This document shows positions 27,501 through 35,975 of a stretch of 64,000 nt of DNA, piece after piece. The DNA lies in contig DYHH01000014.1 of the NCBI GenBank assembly GCA_020724265.1, positions 1 through 64,000 on the forward strand. Direction: 5' to 3'. The first letter of the stretch is position 1. Each line of letters opens with the position of its first letter. The DNA is from Melioribacter roseus. Its GTDB lineage: Bacteria > Bacteroidota > Ignavibacteria > Ignavibacteriales > Melioribacteraceae. The position numbers and the translations under genes were made by a program. The notes below the pieces were generated by a model that saw nothing but the letters and a program-made list of their open reading frames with translations, searched no databases and was not told the DNA's origin.

Positions 27501-28083
27501 GGAAGAAGAAACAAAATTGTCTCAGCTTGAAGAAAAGGTAAATAAACTTATTAGCAAATATGATTACAGAATTGATTCAAATAAGGATAAACTGCTTGAT
27601 TCAATTTTGACTGAACTCCGAAATTATTATGAGAGTGATACGTATAAAAGATTAAAACAATTTCCCAATTTCAAAAATGAATATGAAATATATTCAAAGG
27701 AAAGTAACTATTATATATATGGTATCATTGATAAACTTATAATATCAGATAGTTCGGTTACAATTGTGGATTATAAAACCGATAACATAAGTTTAGAAAA
27801 ATTACTATCAAAATCAGAGCATTACATTCCGCAATTGAAATTTTATGCCTATGCAGTTTCAAAAAAGTTTAAAGAGGCAGAAAAAATTGATGTTGATTTG
27901 ATATTTGTCAAGCAACCGGAGAATCCAATAAAGTATTCTTTTAAAAAGGAAGAAATAATAGCTTATGGAGAAGAAATAAAACGAAAAGTTGATTTAATCA
28001 GAGCTAAGCAATTCGGAAAAAATTTAAGCCATTGTCATAGTTGTCATTTCTCGTTAAATGGTATATGTGTATTCCAGCCTTAG
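24565..28083 (+). CDS. AddA-like UvrD-family helicase fused to a Cys-cluster nuclease, 1172 aa
   Basis: A double-strand-break resection enzyme of the AddA/RecB type. Helicase motifs: Walker A ANAGSGKT (about 24-31), DEYQDTN (about 390), VGDEKQSIYMFR, MTLHQSKGLEF (about 730) and FYVGVTRA. The C-terminal PD-(D/E)XK nuclease has GIIDKL and VDYKTDN. Cysteines at FNQCPTKYYL and in the C-terminal CHSCHFSLNGIC arrange as C...CxxCx7C, the pattern of iron-sulfur nuclease domains in AddB and Cas4. The ATG at 24565 overlaps nothing important; it begins 1 base after the kinase stop. No AddB partner is next to it. Confidence 0.88.
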   Translation: MPKLTPHQAAALNYKKHISLTANAGSGKTFVLANRYIEIALQENIPLNKIVAITFTEKAAGELNKKIANEIDDRIINEKNSEKLNRLQRIRRQLTSANISTIHSFCINLLKEYSPEIGVDANFSPINQQDAEELLELTIEDFISRNISNSELSKDIKDIIRLLGGKSTFVNQLKAIVRFRKPIEKLGLSLYLKSNEEIYRFYTEQITNILNEIINLEFDPLIKLISQLNNRILEFDEQNQTAVEIRSNIEKYLGEELPQNKIQHVKTISESLLTKSNRTIKKRGYRKDSYEIDDAIISDIENIFNEIKSLISISFDEKSLHTLIGYSKKIFKIVSQILTGYDEQKRKNGYLDFEDILLVTKELTSKDNFADLLKDRYEYIMIDEYQDTNEIQYEIFMPILNNLKRGNLFVVGDEKQSIYMFREAELKVFHKTKDEITKVNEDGKLLLPHSFRVSPQIAHFTNELFANLFKNANALYNEVEYNELICSRPRNDNGKIEFLINTDEELSEAEFIADKIINSINNDSNFNWSDFAILCRKRKDFFELEKTFNDFNIPSIIAGGKGFYQRQTVYDVYNYIAFLLNPGDDAAFVGILRSPFYSLSDETIFEISLQPGKNFFERFRSYCHNYEQYYEILSLLKRHITLASSIRLPALLREIFRSCEYWGAAASMQNYEQEISNLFKLLGLSRKFSVQSFKSLYDFKAFLNEAISFYEDEGQAQISNVSNTVKIMTLHQSKGLEFKNVFLFNCNGKFKDDSVRAKKIVVDKTWGILTKVPINENYFSDYVSPSVIDLSNFIEYKKQVAEAKRLFYVGVTRAVDNLFLSGTVLDNKIERNSFFDFVITGLNIDFQNDGFELNSHLLFMADESKNFIVTNEIYSTEVKIEKSFSQFKKADDNSDSYQPIEEFFDNNITDHEKNEIVSATKIAIFNQCPTKYYLTYELGYTELFKLSKTFIIDYEFKYNEDENLSIYADIRGQIIHKVLEEETKLSQLEEKVNKLISKYDYRIDSNKDKLLDSILTELRNYYESDTYKRLKQFPNFKNEYEIYSKESNYYIYGIIDKLIISDSSVTIVDYKTDNISLEKLLSKSEHYIPQLKFYAYAVSKKFKEAEKIDVDLIFVKQPENPIKYSFKKEEIIAYGEEIKRKVDLIRAKQFGKNLSHCHSCHFSLNGICVFQP

Positions 28084-28142
28084 TTTTATCCTCTCGAAAC
28101 AAAATCATATATTTGCAAGTTGCATTTAACAAAGGAAGACAA

Positions 28143-29996
28143 ATGTTATTTAAAAATTATTTTTTATTTAACCAAAATGAAGCACAAGTAATTGAAGGGA
28201 AATATGAGTTTAATTCACGCGATGAAATTCCCGAAAAGTACAAATGGAAAGTTGAAGATATTTTTGAAAGTGAAATCGCTTGGGAAAACACTTTTAGCAA
28301 TATAAAAGCAAATTTAAAAGAGTATGAGCAATTTAAAGGTAAGCTTGCAGATTCCTCAAAGCAATTGATGGCTTGCGTAAAGTTCGATCAAGAGATAGGT
28401 ATTCAACTTGAAAAACTTTATCTCTATTCAATGTTGACCAAGGATATCGATCTTTCCAACTCGAAAAACAATTCACGTAACGATAGAGTCATGATTTTGT
28501 ATTCGGAAATTACTGCATCTAGTTCGTTTATCATTCCCGAAGTTCTCGCAATGGAAGAGAATAAATTGCAGAGTTATATTGAAGAGCAAGAATTCCTAAA
28601 AACTTACAAACATTATTTTGAAAATTTACTTCGGAAGAAAGAGCATATACTCTCTTCGAGTGAAGAAAAAATTCTTGCATTATCTCAGCCTGTTACACAA
28701 GTTCCGTATAATACATTCAGCATTTTTGATAACGCCGATTTACAATTCCCGACCGTAAAAAATGAAAAAGGTGAAGAAGTAAAGGTATCTCATGCTCGTT
28801 ATACTGCATCGCTCTATTCATTAGATAGAAGTTACAGAGAAAGAGTTTATAAAAATTATTACAAACCGTTTATCGAATACCGCAACACTTTATCGACATT
28901 ATTTAACGGGAATATAAATGCGGCAATATTCAACGCAAAAGCTCGAAATTATAAATCAACTTTAGAAGCATCGTTAAAACCAAATAACATTCCTGTTGAA
29001 GTTTACGATACATTGATCAATACTGTTGCAGAGAATCTTCAACCAATGAATAGATGGGGAAAACTTAAAAAGAGAATACTAAATCTTGATGAATTTCATC
29101 CTTACGATTCATACGTTACTTTGTTTCCGGGGATCGAGAAAGAATTTACTTATGAAGAATCTAAAGAAATATTGTTGGAATCGTTAAAGCCGCTCGGCGA
29201 AGATTATCTCACAAATTTGAAACGTGCATTTAACGAAAGATGGATTGATGTATTTGAAACAAAAGGTAAACGAAGCGGTGCCTATTCTTCCGGAACTACG
29301 TTTGGTGTTCATCCCTACGTTTTGATGAATTGGCAGAATCAATTGAATGATGTTTTCACGTTTACACACGAGATGGGGCATAATATGCACTCACATTATA
29401 CTGGTGAGAATCAGCCCTATCCTTATGCAAATTATTCTATCTTCTTAGCTGAAGTTGCTTCAACTATGAATGAAGCGTTACTATTAGATTACTTAATTGC
29501 TAATGCATCATCTCGTGATGAAAAATTATTTTTAATAGAAAAAAATCTTAACAACATCACAACAACCTTTTATAGACAAGCCCGGTTCGCTGATTTCGAA
29601 AAAATGACTCATTCATTAACCGAACAAGGCGAAGTTCTTACTCACGAAAAATTATGTGAACTTTATGGTAAAAATTATAGTGAACTTTGGGGCGATGTGA
29701 TGACAGTTGATGATGAAGAAACTTATACTTGGGCAAGAGTACCGCATTTCTATTATAATTTTTATGTATATCAATATGCAACAAGTTTTGCGGCATCCCA
29801 AGTATTAGCTGAAAAAGTAAAAAGCGAGGGGAAGTCTGCAATTGAAAAGTATTTGAATTTCTTGAAAGCAGGCAGTTCAAAGTATTCAATTGATGTTTTA
29901 AAAGATGCCGGAGTCGATATGACTTCCGAAGAACCGATTAAAGCTGTTGTAAATAAAATGAATTCTTTACTTGATGAAATGGAAAAATCAATTTAA
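28143..29996 (+). CDS. pepF: Oligoendopeptidase F (M3 family), 617 aa
   Basis: A cytoplasmic zinc metallopeptidase that cuts short peptides. The zinc site is HEMGHNMH (about residues 408-415), with the downstream Glu in the SIFLAEVASTMNEALL segment (about 430), both typical of PepF. N-terminal PepF domain (DEIPEKYKWKVEDIF...) is present. The ATG at 28143 is preferred because AAAGGAAG precedes it and earlier in-frame starts run through the helicase 3' end. It lies 59 bases after the helicase gene. Confidence 0.95.
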   Translation: MLFKNYFLFNQNEAQVIEGKYEFNSRDEIPEKYKWKVEDIFESEIAWENTFSNIKANLKEYEQFKGKLADSSKQLMACVKFDQEIGIQLEKLYLYSMLTKDIDLSNSKNNSRNDRVMILYSEITASSSFIIPEVLAMEENKLQSYIEEQEFLKTYKHYFENLLRKKEHILSSSEEKILALSQPVTQVPYNTFSIFDNADLQFPTVKNEKGEEVKVSHARYTASLYSLDRSYRERVYKNYYKPFIEYRNTLSTLFNGNINAAIFNAKARNYKSTLEASLKPNNIPVEVYDTLINTVAENLQPMNRWGKLKKRILNLDEFHPYDSYVTLFPGIEKEFTYEESKEILLESLKPLGEDYLTNLKRAFNERWIDVFETKGKRSGAYSSGTTFGVHPYVLMNWQNQLNDVFTFTHEMGHNMHSHYTGENQPYPYANYSIFLAEVASTMNEALLLDYLIANASSRDEKLFLIEKNLNNITTTFYRQARFADFEKMTHSLTEQGEVLTHEKLCELYGKNYSELWGDVMTVDDEETYTWARVPHFYYNFYVYQYATSFAASQVLAEKVKSEGKSAIEKYLNFLKAGSSKYSIDVLKDAGVDMTSEEPIKAVVNKMNSLLDEMEKSI

Positions 29997-29999
29997 AAA

Positions 30000-30035
30000 A
30001 ACCTCGAAGGTTACTTGTTTTTAACCTTCGAGGTT
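30000..30035. terminator. Perfect 14-pair hairpin between pepF and the IMPDH/GMPR gene
   Basis: AACCTCGAAGGTTA and TAACCTTCGAGGTT are exact inverse copies around an eight-base loop rich in T. A run of A precedes it and no T run follows, so on the plus strand it is not a standard terminator; it may act as a processing or mRNA-stabilising element. Confidence 0.6.
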
Positions 30036-30084
30036 ACTAACAAAGTTAATAACTTAATACAATGTTTTTGCAAGGAGATAAAAA

Positions 30085-31101
30085 ATGAAAGTTTACACAA
30101 AAGCTGAACTTAATGAATACTCATTATCGTTAACATATGATGACATAAGTTTAATCCCTCACGAAGTATCGGAAATAAAAAGTAGATCGGAAGTACGAAC
30201 GGATACAAAATTTTTAAATAGAAAAATGAACGTTCCGGTTGTATCAAGTCCGATGGATACTGTTACCGGGATTGATATGGCAAAAACATTAAAAGAAATG
30301 GGATGTATCGGAATACTAAATCGGTTCGATTCATCACTCGATACGTTTTTGAACTATCCGAAAACTGAAAACACGATTGATGCAGTTTCGGTTGGTTTAT
30401 ATACGGAAGAAGATATTTTAGAAAAGTTAGCCGAACTTGGTGTAATTGTTTGTATCGATACGGCAAATGCAAGCAACAGAGAAGTATTAAATATGTGTGA
30501 ATCGGTTAAGAAAAAATTTAATGTAAAAACAATAGTAGGTAATATTGCACACGGCGCTACGTTAAAAGATTTGGTAAACGCCGGAGCCGATGCGGTTCGT
30601 ATTGGTATTGGCGGCGGAAGTGTTTGTACTACATCGGTGCAAACCGGTATTGGTATCGGACAAGTATCAAGCGTGCTGGATGTTTTCTTAACACGTGAAA
30701 GAGAAAATCTAAAAATAGAATTAATTGCCGACGGCGGAATTAAAAGTCCCGGCGATGTTGCAAAAGCTCTTGCACTCGGTGCCGATGTAGTTATGCTCGG
30801 TAGAATGTTAGCCGGCACAAAAGAAACTCCCGGTGAAGTAATTAAATACAGCGATCAACTTTGGAAAAAGTACCGCGGCTCTGCATCATTCGGTGTTAAA
30901 ATGAAAAGTGAATTTATTGAAGGCGAAGAAACAATGGTGCCGTATAAAGGAACTGTTAGAAATGTTATCAATACAATATCCGATGGACTAAAGAGCGCAT
31001 TAAGCTATATGAATTGTAAAAATCTTCAGGATTTAAGAAAGATTGATGCCTTTACGATTTTAAGCAACAGCTCGTATATTGAAAGGTTACCGAAGAAATA
31101 A
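30085..31101 (+). CDS. IMP dehydrogenase / GMP reductase family enzyme without CBS domains, 338 aa
   Basis: A TIM-barrel purine nucleotide oxidoreductase. The catalytic Cys loop is GGGSVCTTSVQTG (Cys about residue 181); GADVVMLG and IADGGIKSPGDVAKAL form the phosphate site, and the flap region has GSASFG. At 338 aa without the CBS pair it is closer in size to GMP reductase, and the TG after the Cys loop also points to GMP reductase (GMP to IMP) more than to IMP dehydrogenase, but the sequence is divergent and I keep both. AGGAGAT at 30075-30081 fixes the start. Confidence 0.88.
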   Translation: MKVYTKAELNEYSLSLTYDDISLIPHEVSEIKSRSEVRTDTKFLNRKMNVPVVSSPMDTVTGIDMAKTLKEMGCIGILNRFDSSLDTFLNYPKTENTIDAVSVGLYTEEDILEKLAELGVIVCIDTANASNREVLNMCESVKKKFNVKTIVGNIAHGATLKDLVNAGADAVRIGIGGGSVCTTSVQTGIGIGQVSSVLDVFLTRERENLKIELIADGGIKSPGDVAKALALGADVVMLGRMLAGTKETPGEVIKYSDQLWKKYRGSASFGVKMKSEFIEGEETMVPYKGTVRNVINTISDGLKSALSYMNCKNLQDLRKIDAFTILSNSSYIERLPKK

Positions 31102-31103
31102 AC

Positions 31104-31139
31104 AAAAGTCCATCTCTTTAAATATGATGGACTTTTTTT
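31104..31139. terminator. Bidirectional intrinsic terminator
   Basis: AAAAGTCCATC and GATGGACTTTT form an 11-pair stem with T run on the plus side and A run on the other, so it can serve both the plus-strand gene ending at 31101 and the minus-strand copA ending at 31145. Confidence 0.92.
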
Positions 31140-31144
31140 ATTAT

Positions 31145-33373
31145 TTATATCTTCGCACGCTTTAACCTAAGTGAATTAGTGACAACCGAAATAGAACTGA
31201 ACGACATTGCTAATGCTGCAATCATAGGATTTAGTAAACCTATCGCAGCTAAAGGAATTCCCAAAGTATTATAAATAAATGCCCAAAATAAATTTTGCTT
31301 AACCGTTCTTATCGTACTTTTTGATAAATTAATTGCTCTAACTACATCGTTTAAATCACCTTTGACTAATGTCACATCACTCGTCTCAATTGCAATATCG
31401 GTTCCTTTTCCTATTGCAATTCCAACATCAGCTTGAGCGAGAGCCGGAGCATCGTTAATTCCGTCGCCAACCATTGCAATTCTGTTTCGGTTCGCCTGAA
31501 GTTCTTTAACTTTACCTGACTTATCTTCAGGTAAGACATTCGCAAAGTAATCATCGATTCCAATTTTAGCTGCTAAAGATTTTGCAACCAACTCATTATC
31601 ACCTGTCATCATGATAACCTTCAATCCACTTCTCTTCAATTTCTCAATTGCAGATTTTGAACTTTCTTTGACTGGATCTTCAATTGTAAGCAAACCAATA
31701 AGTTTATTGTTTTCAGCAGTGAAAATTACTGTCTTACCTTCATTTGAGTAATTGCTATACTTCAATTCAACTTGTGAAAGATTTACAGAATTTTCTTCCA
31801 TCATTTTTTTATTGCCGATTAAATATTGTTTGCCAATTAGTTCAGCCGACAAACCAAATCCACTTTTCGAATTAAATTTATCCGGTTCATCAAATTTTAA
31901 TTCGTATTCTTTTGCTTTTTCAACAATTGCTTTAGAAAGCGGGTGTTCGGATTTATTTTCAATCGAACCAATTATTTGAAGTAATTCACTTTCATTATAA
32001 TCGATTGAAAATATGTTGCTTACTTTTGGTTTGCCTTCAGTGATTGTCCCGGTCTTATCAAGAACAATGGTATTAATCTCACGCATTAATTCTAATATCT
32101 CACCGTTCTTAATAAGTATTCCTTTATTTGCGCCCAAGCCTGTTCCAACCATTATCGCAGTCGGAGTTGCTAAACCAAGCGCGCAAGGACAAGCAATAAT
32201 CAATACAGCTACAAAGTTAATCAGCGCTTTATCGAACTGTAGTGTTTCCGGAAAAATTAGCCAAGCGGCAAATGTTAAAATTGCGACAAAAATTACCGCA
32301 GGTACAAAGATCGATGCAATTTTATCAGCTAATTTTTGAATAGGTGCTTTTGAACCTTGGGCTTCCTCAACCATTTTGATGATTTTTCCTAGCACTGAGT
32401 TATCGCCAAGTTTCTCTACCTTAAAATTGAATGAGCCGCTTGTGTTAAAAGTACCTCCGATAACTTTTGCTCCTATAGATTTTTCAACCGGCATACTTTC
32501 ACCGGTGATCATTGATTCATCAATATTCGAACTTCCGGAAATTATTTCGCCATCAGCCGGTATATTTTCGCCAGGCTTTACAATAACAACATCTCCGATA
32601 ATTAAATCTGAGTATGAAACAATTTCTTCTTTATCATTTCTTTTTACCAAAGCTTTATCGGGACGAAGTTTTAACAGCTTTTTAACTGCGGAATTTGTTT
32701 TCTTCTTTGCTCTATCTTCAAGCCATCTTCCAAGCAAAATTAAAGTGATTATTACTGCAGCCGTTTCAAAATAAACATGAGGTGTAGTTCCTTCGTTAAC
32801 TATTAAGGAAGGGAATAGAGTTGTAAGCACACTGTAACCGTAAGCAGCTCCCGTTCCAATTGCAACAAGTGAATTCATTTCCGCAGAAAAATGTTTTAGG
32901 TTGTTCCAGAAGATTATAAAAAATCTTTTGCCGGAGATGAACATGACTGGTGTAGTTAAAATCAGCAAAATTTTATTTGTAGTATCACGATCCAACTGCC
33001 AGATTTCTCTGAAGAATTCAAAATCATAAAACATGCTTATAATGAAAATAGGAACTGTAAATATAAGCGAGATCAGAAAGTCGCGTTTCACTCCGGCATA
33101 ACTCTCTTCATCATGCTGATGACCGGAAGTACTTTCCATTGTATGTGAATTATGATCTTCTTTGGGTAATTCTAATTCATACCCATATTCTTTAACTTTA
33201 CCGGCAATTTCATGTAGGTCAACTTTATCATGTTCAGATTCAAATGTTAATTTTTCATTAGCAAAATTAACGGCAACATTTTGAAGATGATCAAATTTCC
33301 CGACAACTTTTTCCACTCGCGCAACACAGCTTGCACAAGTCATTCCTTTTACGGGTATTGTATACTTTTTCAT
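31145..33373 (-). CDS. copA: Copper-translocating P1B-type ATPase, 742 aa
   Basis: Exports Cu(I) from the cytoplasm. One N-terminal heavy-metal-associated domain with GMTCASC (residues 9-15), then a His-rich linker (NHTM..., about 75-95), eight membrane helices, the metal channel motif CPC in IACPCALGLATP, phosphorylation site DKTGTITEG and hinge GDGINDAPAL. These are hallmarks of CopA. It starts 3 bases after copZ and is transcribed with it. An HMA-AraC regulator lies upstream, so copper control of this set is likely. Confidence 0.95.
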   Translation of the reverse strand: MKKYTIPVKGMTCASCVARVEKVVGKFDHLQNVAVNFANEKLTFESEHDKVDLHEIAGKVKEYGYELELPKEDHNSHTMESTSGHQHDEESYAGVKRDFLISLIFTVPIFIISMFYDFEFFREIWQLDRDTTNKILLILTTPVMFISGKRFFIIFWNNLKHFSAEMNSLVAIGTGAAYGYSVLTTLFPSLIVNEGTTPHVYFETAAVIITLILLGRWLEDRAKKKTNSAVKKLLKLRPDKALVKRNDKEEIVSYSDLIIGDVVIVKPGENIPADGEIISGSSNIDESMITGESMPVEKSIGAKVIGGTFNTSGSFNFKVEKLGDNSVLGKIIKMVEEAQGSKAPIQKLADKIASIFVPAVIFVAILTFAAWLIFPETLQFDKALINFVAVLIIACPCALGLATPTAIMVGTGLGANKGILIKNGEILELMREINTIVLDKTGTITEGKPKVSNIFSIDYNESELLQIIGSIENKSEHPLSKAIVEKAKEYELKFDEPDKFNSKSGFGLSAELIGKQYLIGNKKMMEENSVNLSQVELKYSNYSNEGKTVIFTAENNKLIGLLTIEDPVKESSKSAIEKLKRSGLKVIMMTGDNELVAKSLAAKIGIDDYFANVLPEDKSGKVKELQANRNRIAMVGDGINDAPALAQADVGIAIGKGTDIAIETSDVTLVKGDLNDVVRAINLSKSTIRTVKQNLFWAFIYNTLGIPLAAIGLLNPMIAALAMSFSSISVVTNSLRLKRAKI

Positions 33374-33376
33374 AAC

Positions 33377-33574
33377 TTAATTCACCACCTTATAACCTGC
33401 TTCTTCGATTGCTGATTTGATTTGTTCTTCAGTTACTTTTTCTTCGTCAAAATCAACATGAACTTTACCAATATCGACTTGATGAGAATTAATTTCCAAT
33501 TTATTTAATTCCATCACAATTGCTCTAACGCAATGATGGCAGGACATTCCTTCCACTTTATATTCTTTGTTCAT
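33377..33574 (-). CDS. copZ: Copper chaperone, HMA-domain protein, 65 aa
   Basis: A single heavy-metal-associated domain of full length with the metal loop GMSCHHC (CxxC, residues 9-15). It should hand Cu(I) to CopA. Both inner residues are His (CHHC), while CopA and the regulator have CASC and CNRC. AGGAGAT on the minus strand precedes the ATG. Three bases separate it from copA. Confidence 0.92.
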   Translation of the reverse strand: MNKEYKVEGMSCHHCVRAIVMELNKLEINSHQVDIGKVHVDFDEEKVTEEQIKSAIEEAGYKVVN

Positions 33575-33673
33575 TGTGTATCTCCTTTTTGTTTAAGTTA
33601 CGCTACAAATATATATATGAAAGAAAGAGGAGGCGTTACAGAATTTTGGAAAAGTTTTATGAAATTTTGTCGA

Positions 33674-34237
33674 CTAAGAAATTTGATCAAGAGGCTTTCT
33701 TTTATGCTGGGTAGCTTCTTTAAATTGTGTGGCTGTAAGTCCGGTATATTGCTTGAATTGATTTGATAAATGGTTTACACTTTTATAACCGAGTAAGTAA
33801 GCAATTTCGCTTAAAGTCATTTCACCGTATCGTAAATATTCTTTTACTTTTTCAATTTTTTGAAGAATGATAAAATGCTCTATGGTTATCTGTTCAATGG
33901 ATGAAAATATTTTACTAAGCTGCGAATAATCTTTCCCGAGTTCTTTTTCAATCACTTTTGAAAAAATAATGTCTTGTTCGGAATCGGAGTAATGTATTTT
34001 AGTAATTATAATATTCTTAATTTGTTCAACAATTTTCTTTTTGGAATCTTCGATTAATTCAAAACCGTTGGCTTCCAGAATATTAGCAATATTTTTTAGT
34101 TCTTCTTTAGATGGGTTTTCCTTTATTTCAACACTGCCGAGTTCAATATCTACAATTGAATAACCGAGATTAGTTAATTCATCTCTAACAACTTTTATAC
34201 ATCTGTTGCAGACCATATTCTTAATAAATAATTTCAT
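33674..34237 (-). CDS. AraC-family regulator with N-terminal HMA-like metal domain, 187 aa
   Basis: A probable copper-sensing transcription factor. Residues 1-65 look like a heavy-metal-associated fold with VCNRC (CxxC at about 9-13); residues about 105-187 are an AraC-type double helix-turn-helix (MTLSEIAYLLGYKSVNHLSNQFKQYTGL). Such fusions occur next to copper ATPases in Bacteroidota-like genomes. It lies directly upstream of copZ-copA on the same strand with a 99-base gap that can hold a regulated promoter. That it binds copper and controls copZA is inferred from context. Confidence 0.85.
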   Translation of the reverse strand: MKLFIKNMVCNRCIKVVRDELTNLGYSIVDIELGSVEIKENPSKEELKNIANILEANGFELIEDSKKKIVEQIKNIIITKIHYSDSEQDIIFSKVIEKELGKDYSQLSKIFSSIEQITIEHFIILQKIEKVKEYLRYGEMTLSEIAYLLGYKSVNHLSNQFKQYTGLTATQFKEATQHKRKPLDQIS

Positions 34238-34251
34238 AATAAAAAGAAAAG

Positions 34252-34773
34252 TTATTCGTCGGTTTTTAACGGATGCAAATCATCATCGGCAGAATCGGTA
34301 TATTTTTTCAAAGGATCATCATCGTCAATACTTTTAAGATTTTTCTTTTTCTTACTATCTTCAACTGTACTTTTAGGTTTGGGATGTTCTTTCTTCAAAG
34401 GAGGAGGTGTTTTTTCAGGGGGTAGTAATTCGGTAACTCTTTCTAACCTTGAAGGCAATTCTTTGTTTTGTTTTGGCTTAGTTTGAAGTTTTTCTTTCGG
34501 TTTTTCAACTTGTTTTTCTTTTTTCTCAACTCTTTTTTCTCGGTGTTGCGGTAGAACCGGTTTTGAAGGTTTTAATCTACTGTGTGGTTTTAATTCTTCT
34601 TCAATTCTTTTTTTGTCGCGGAATATCGTCGGATATTCTTCGCGGGTACGTTCATTGTTTAGTTTACCGCTTTTCTGCTTTACTTTATAACTTACAAATG
34701 AAATTGCAACTGTCACAACAAATAAACCTGCTGCGATTATAAGACTGTTGTATATTATAGGTAGTAGTTCCAT
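34252..34773 (-). CDS. Small membrane-anchored Lys/Pro-rich protein, 173 aa
   Basis: Function not recognised. One N-terminal membrane helix (about residues 7-28, following MELLPIIYNS), then a cytoplasmic-looking low-complexity region rich in Lys, Pro and Glu (about 60-150) and an acidic end with DDDD and DDD. The first 35 residues resemble those of the next gene upstream (34848-35396), so the two are paralogues or share an anchor. It ends 14 bases before the AraC-type regulator and may be cotranscribed with it. Confidence 0.65.
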   Translation of the reverse strand: MELLPIIYNSLIIAAGLFVVTVAISFVSYKVKQKSGKLNNERTREEYPTIFRDKKRIEEELKPHSRLKPSKPVLPQHREKRVEKKEKQVEKPKEKLQTKPKQNKELPSRLERVTELLPPEKTPPPLKKEHPKPKSTVEDSKKKKNLKSIDDDDPLKKYTDSADDDLHPLKTDE

Positions 34774-34847
34774 TCAATATAATTGTATTATGGATAAACA
34801 ATTATATAAAGTTACATACCCTTTTTCAACTTTGAAGTAATTGTTTT

Positions 34848-35396
34848 TTAACGATAATATTGTGAAGGTTTGTACAGGTACTCATCATCGTCATCTGAAT
34901 AATATTGAATGGCTTTGAAATTTTCGTAATACTTTGGAAGAGCAATTGAACCCGAGCCGTTTACGGAAAATTTCTCTTTTGGTGATTCTGATGGTTGAAG
35001 ATTATTAAGTACTTCAATTCTGTTTCTGTAAGAACCGCCGTTTGTTCGGGTAAAATTGCTTTGTCTTTCTTCACCATATCTTGTTTCATTTTGATGTTCC
35101 GAGAAGTCTGTACTGTTTAATACGGTTGTTCTTCTTGTTTGCGAAAGAGATACCTGCGTCTTTCTTAGTTCCGGTTGTTTTATAGAAGGAACAACTCTAA
35201 CCACAGTCGGTTGATATTCTCTCCTAATCGGCAATTCTTGCGATGATGGCATATATCTATATGAACTAATTTTCGTTTCCCTATTCTGATTATCTCTGTT
35301 CCTAACTTTATATGCTATATAAGAGATTGAAATAATCACAATCATCAGAATTGAGAATAAGATTATGCTGGTATATAAAATAGGTACAAGTGACAT
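34848..35396 (-). CDS. Small membrane-anchored protein, paralogue of the neighbour, 182 aa
   Basis: Function not recognised. N-terminal membrane helix (about residues 7-29) with the same layout as 34252-34773: M-x-L-x-P-I-x-Y-x-S at the start and YKV followed by a basic residue after the helix. The rest is Arg/Ser/Tyr-rich and probably disordered, ending in the acidic-aromatic tail DDDDEYLYKPSQYYR. Head of the minus-strand set toward copA; faces the HU gene across a 261-base gap. Confidence 0.65.
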   Translation of the reverse strand: MSLVPILYTSIILFSILMIVIISISYIAYKVRNRDNQNRETKISSYRYMPSSQELPIRREYQPTVVRVVPSIKQPELRKTQVSLSQTRRTTVLNSTDFSEHQNETRYGEERQSNFTRTNGGSYRNRIEVLNNLQPSESPKEKFSVNGSGSIALPKYYENFKAIQYYSDDDDEYLYKPSQYYR

Positions 35397-35657
35397 TCTA
35401 AACCTTGTCTTAAATTAACTAACTTAATTAGACAAGATGTATACCAAAAAATTGTTGGCTTAATAATCCAAAATCAGCATTTGCTCAGTTTAAGATTGAG
35501 ACTCTGTGTCATAATGAGAATTAACTACTCTATGAAATAAATCTAAGTAAGTTGTTATAATTCAATAAATTATAGCGATTTGTAGTTTGATTTTATTCGA
35601 GTTTTTGATATTTTTCTAAGCTCTAATTATAAAAAATGGCAAAAATTTGGGGTAAAC

Positions 35658-35957
35658 ATGACAAAAGCCGACATCGTAGAGAAAGTAGCTTCCGGAACCG
35701 GGTTAACTAAATTGGAAACTGAAGCTATAATTGAAGGATTTCTTAACACAGTAATCAATTCCTTAAAGGAAGGTAATGGAATTGAAATCCGTGGATTCGG
35801 TAGTTATAAAGTCAAAAAGAAAAATTCGAGGTATGCCAGGAATCCTCGAACAGGCGAAAAAGTTTTTGTTGAAGAACATTTTGTTCCCGTATTTAAATTT
35901 TCTAAAGATTTTAAGTCCGCTGTCGATAAAGGTATGAAAGAAATTGAAAAGAAATAG
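35658..35957 (+). CDS. HU/IHF-family DNA-binding protein, 99 aa
   Basis: A histone-like DNA-bending protein. The full domain is present: N-terminal helices (MTKADIVEKVASGTGLTKLE), GFGSYKV and the beta-arm RNPRTGEKVFV with its Pro tip. A short Lys-rich C-terminal end follows. Whether it is a homodimeric HU or an IHF-like subunit cannot be decided. The next gene follows within 20 bases. Confidence 0.96.
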   Translation: MTKADIVEKVASGTGLTKLETEAIIEGFLNTVINSLKEGNGIEIRGFGSYKVKKKNSRYARNPRTGEKVFVEEHFVPVFKFSKDFKSAVDKGMKEIEKK

Positions 35958-35975
35958 TTGTTAGGAGAAAAAGTT

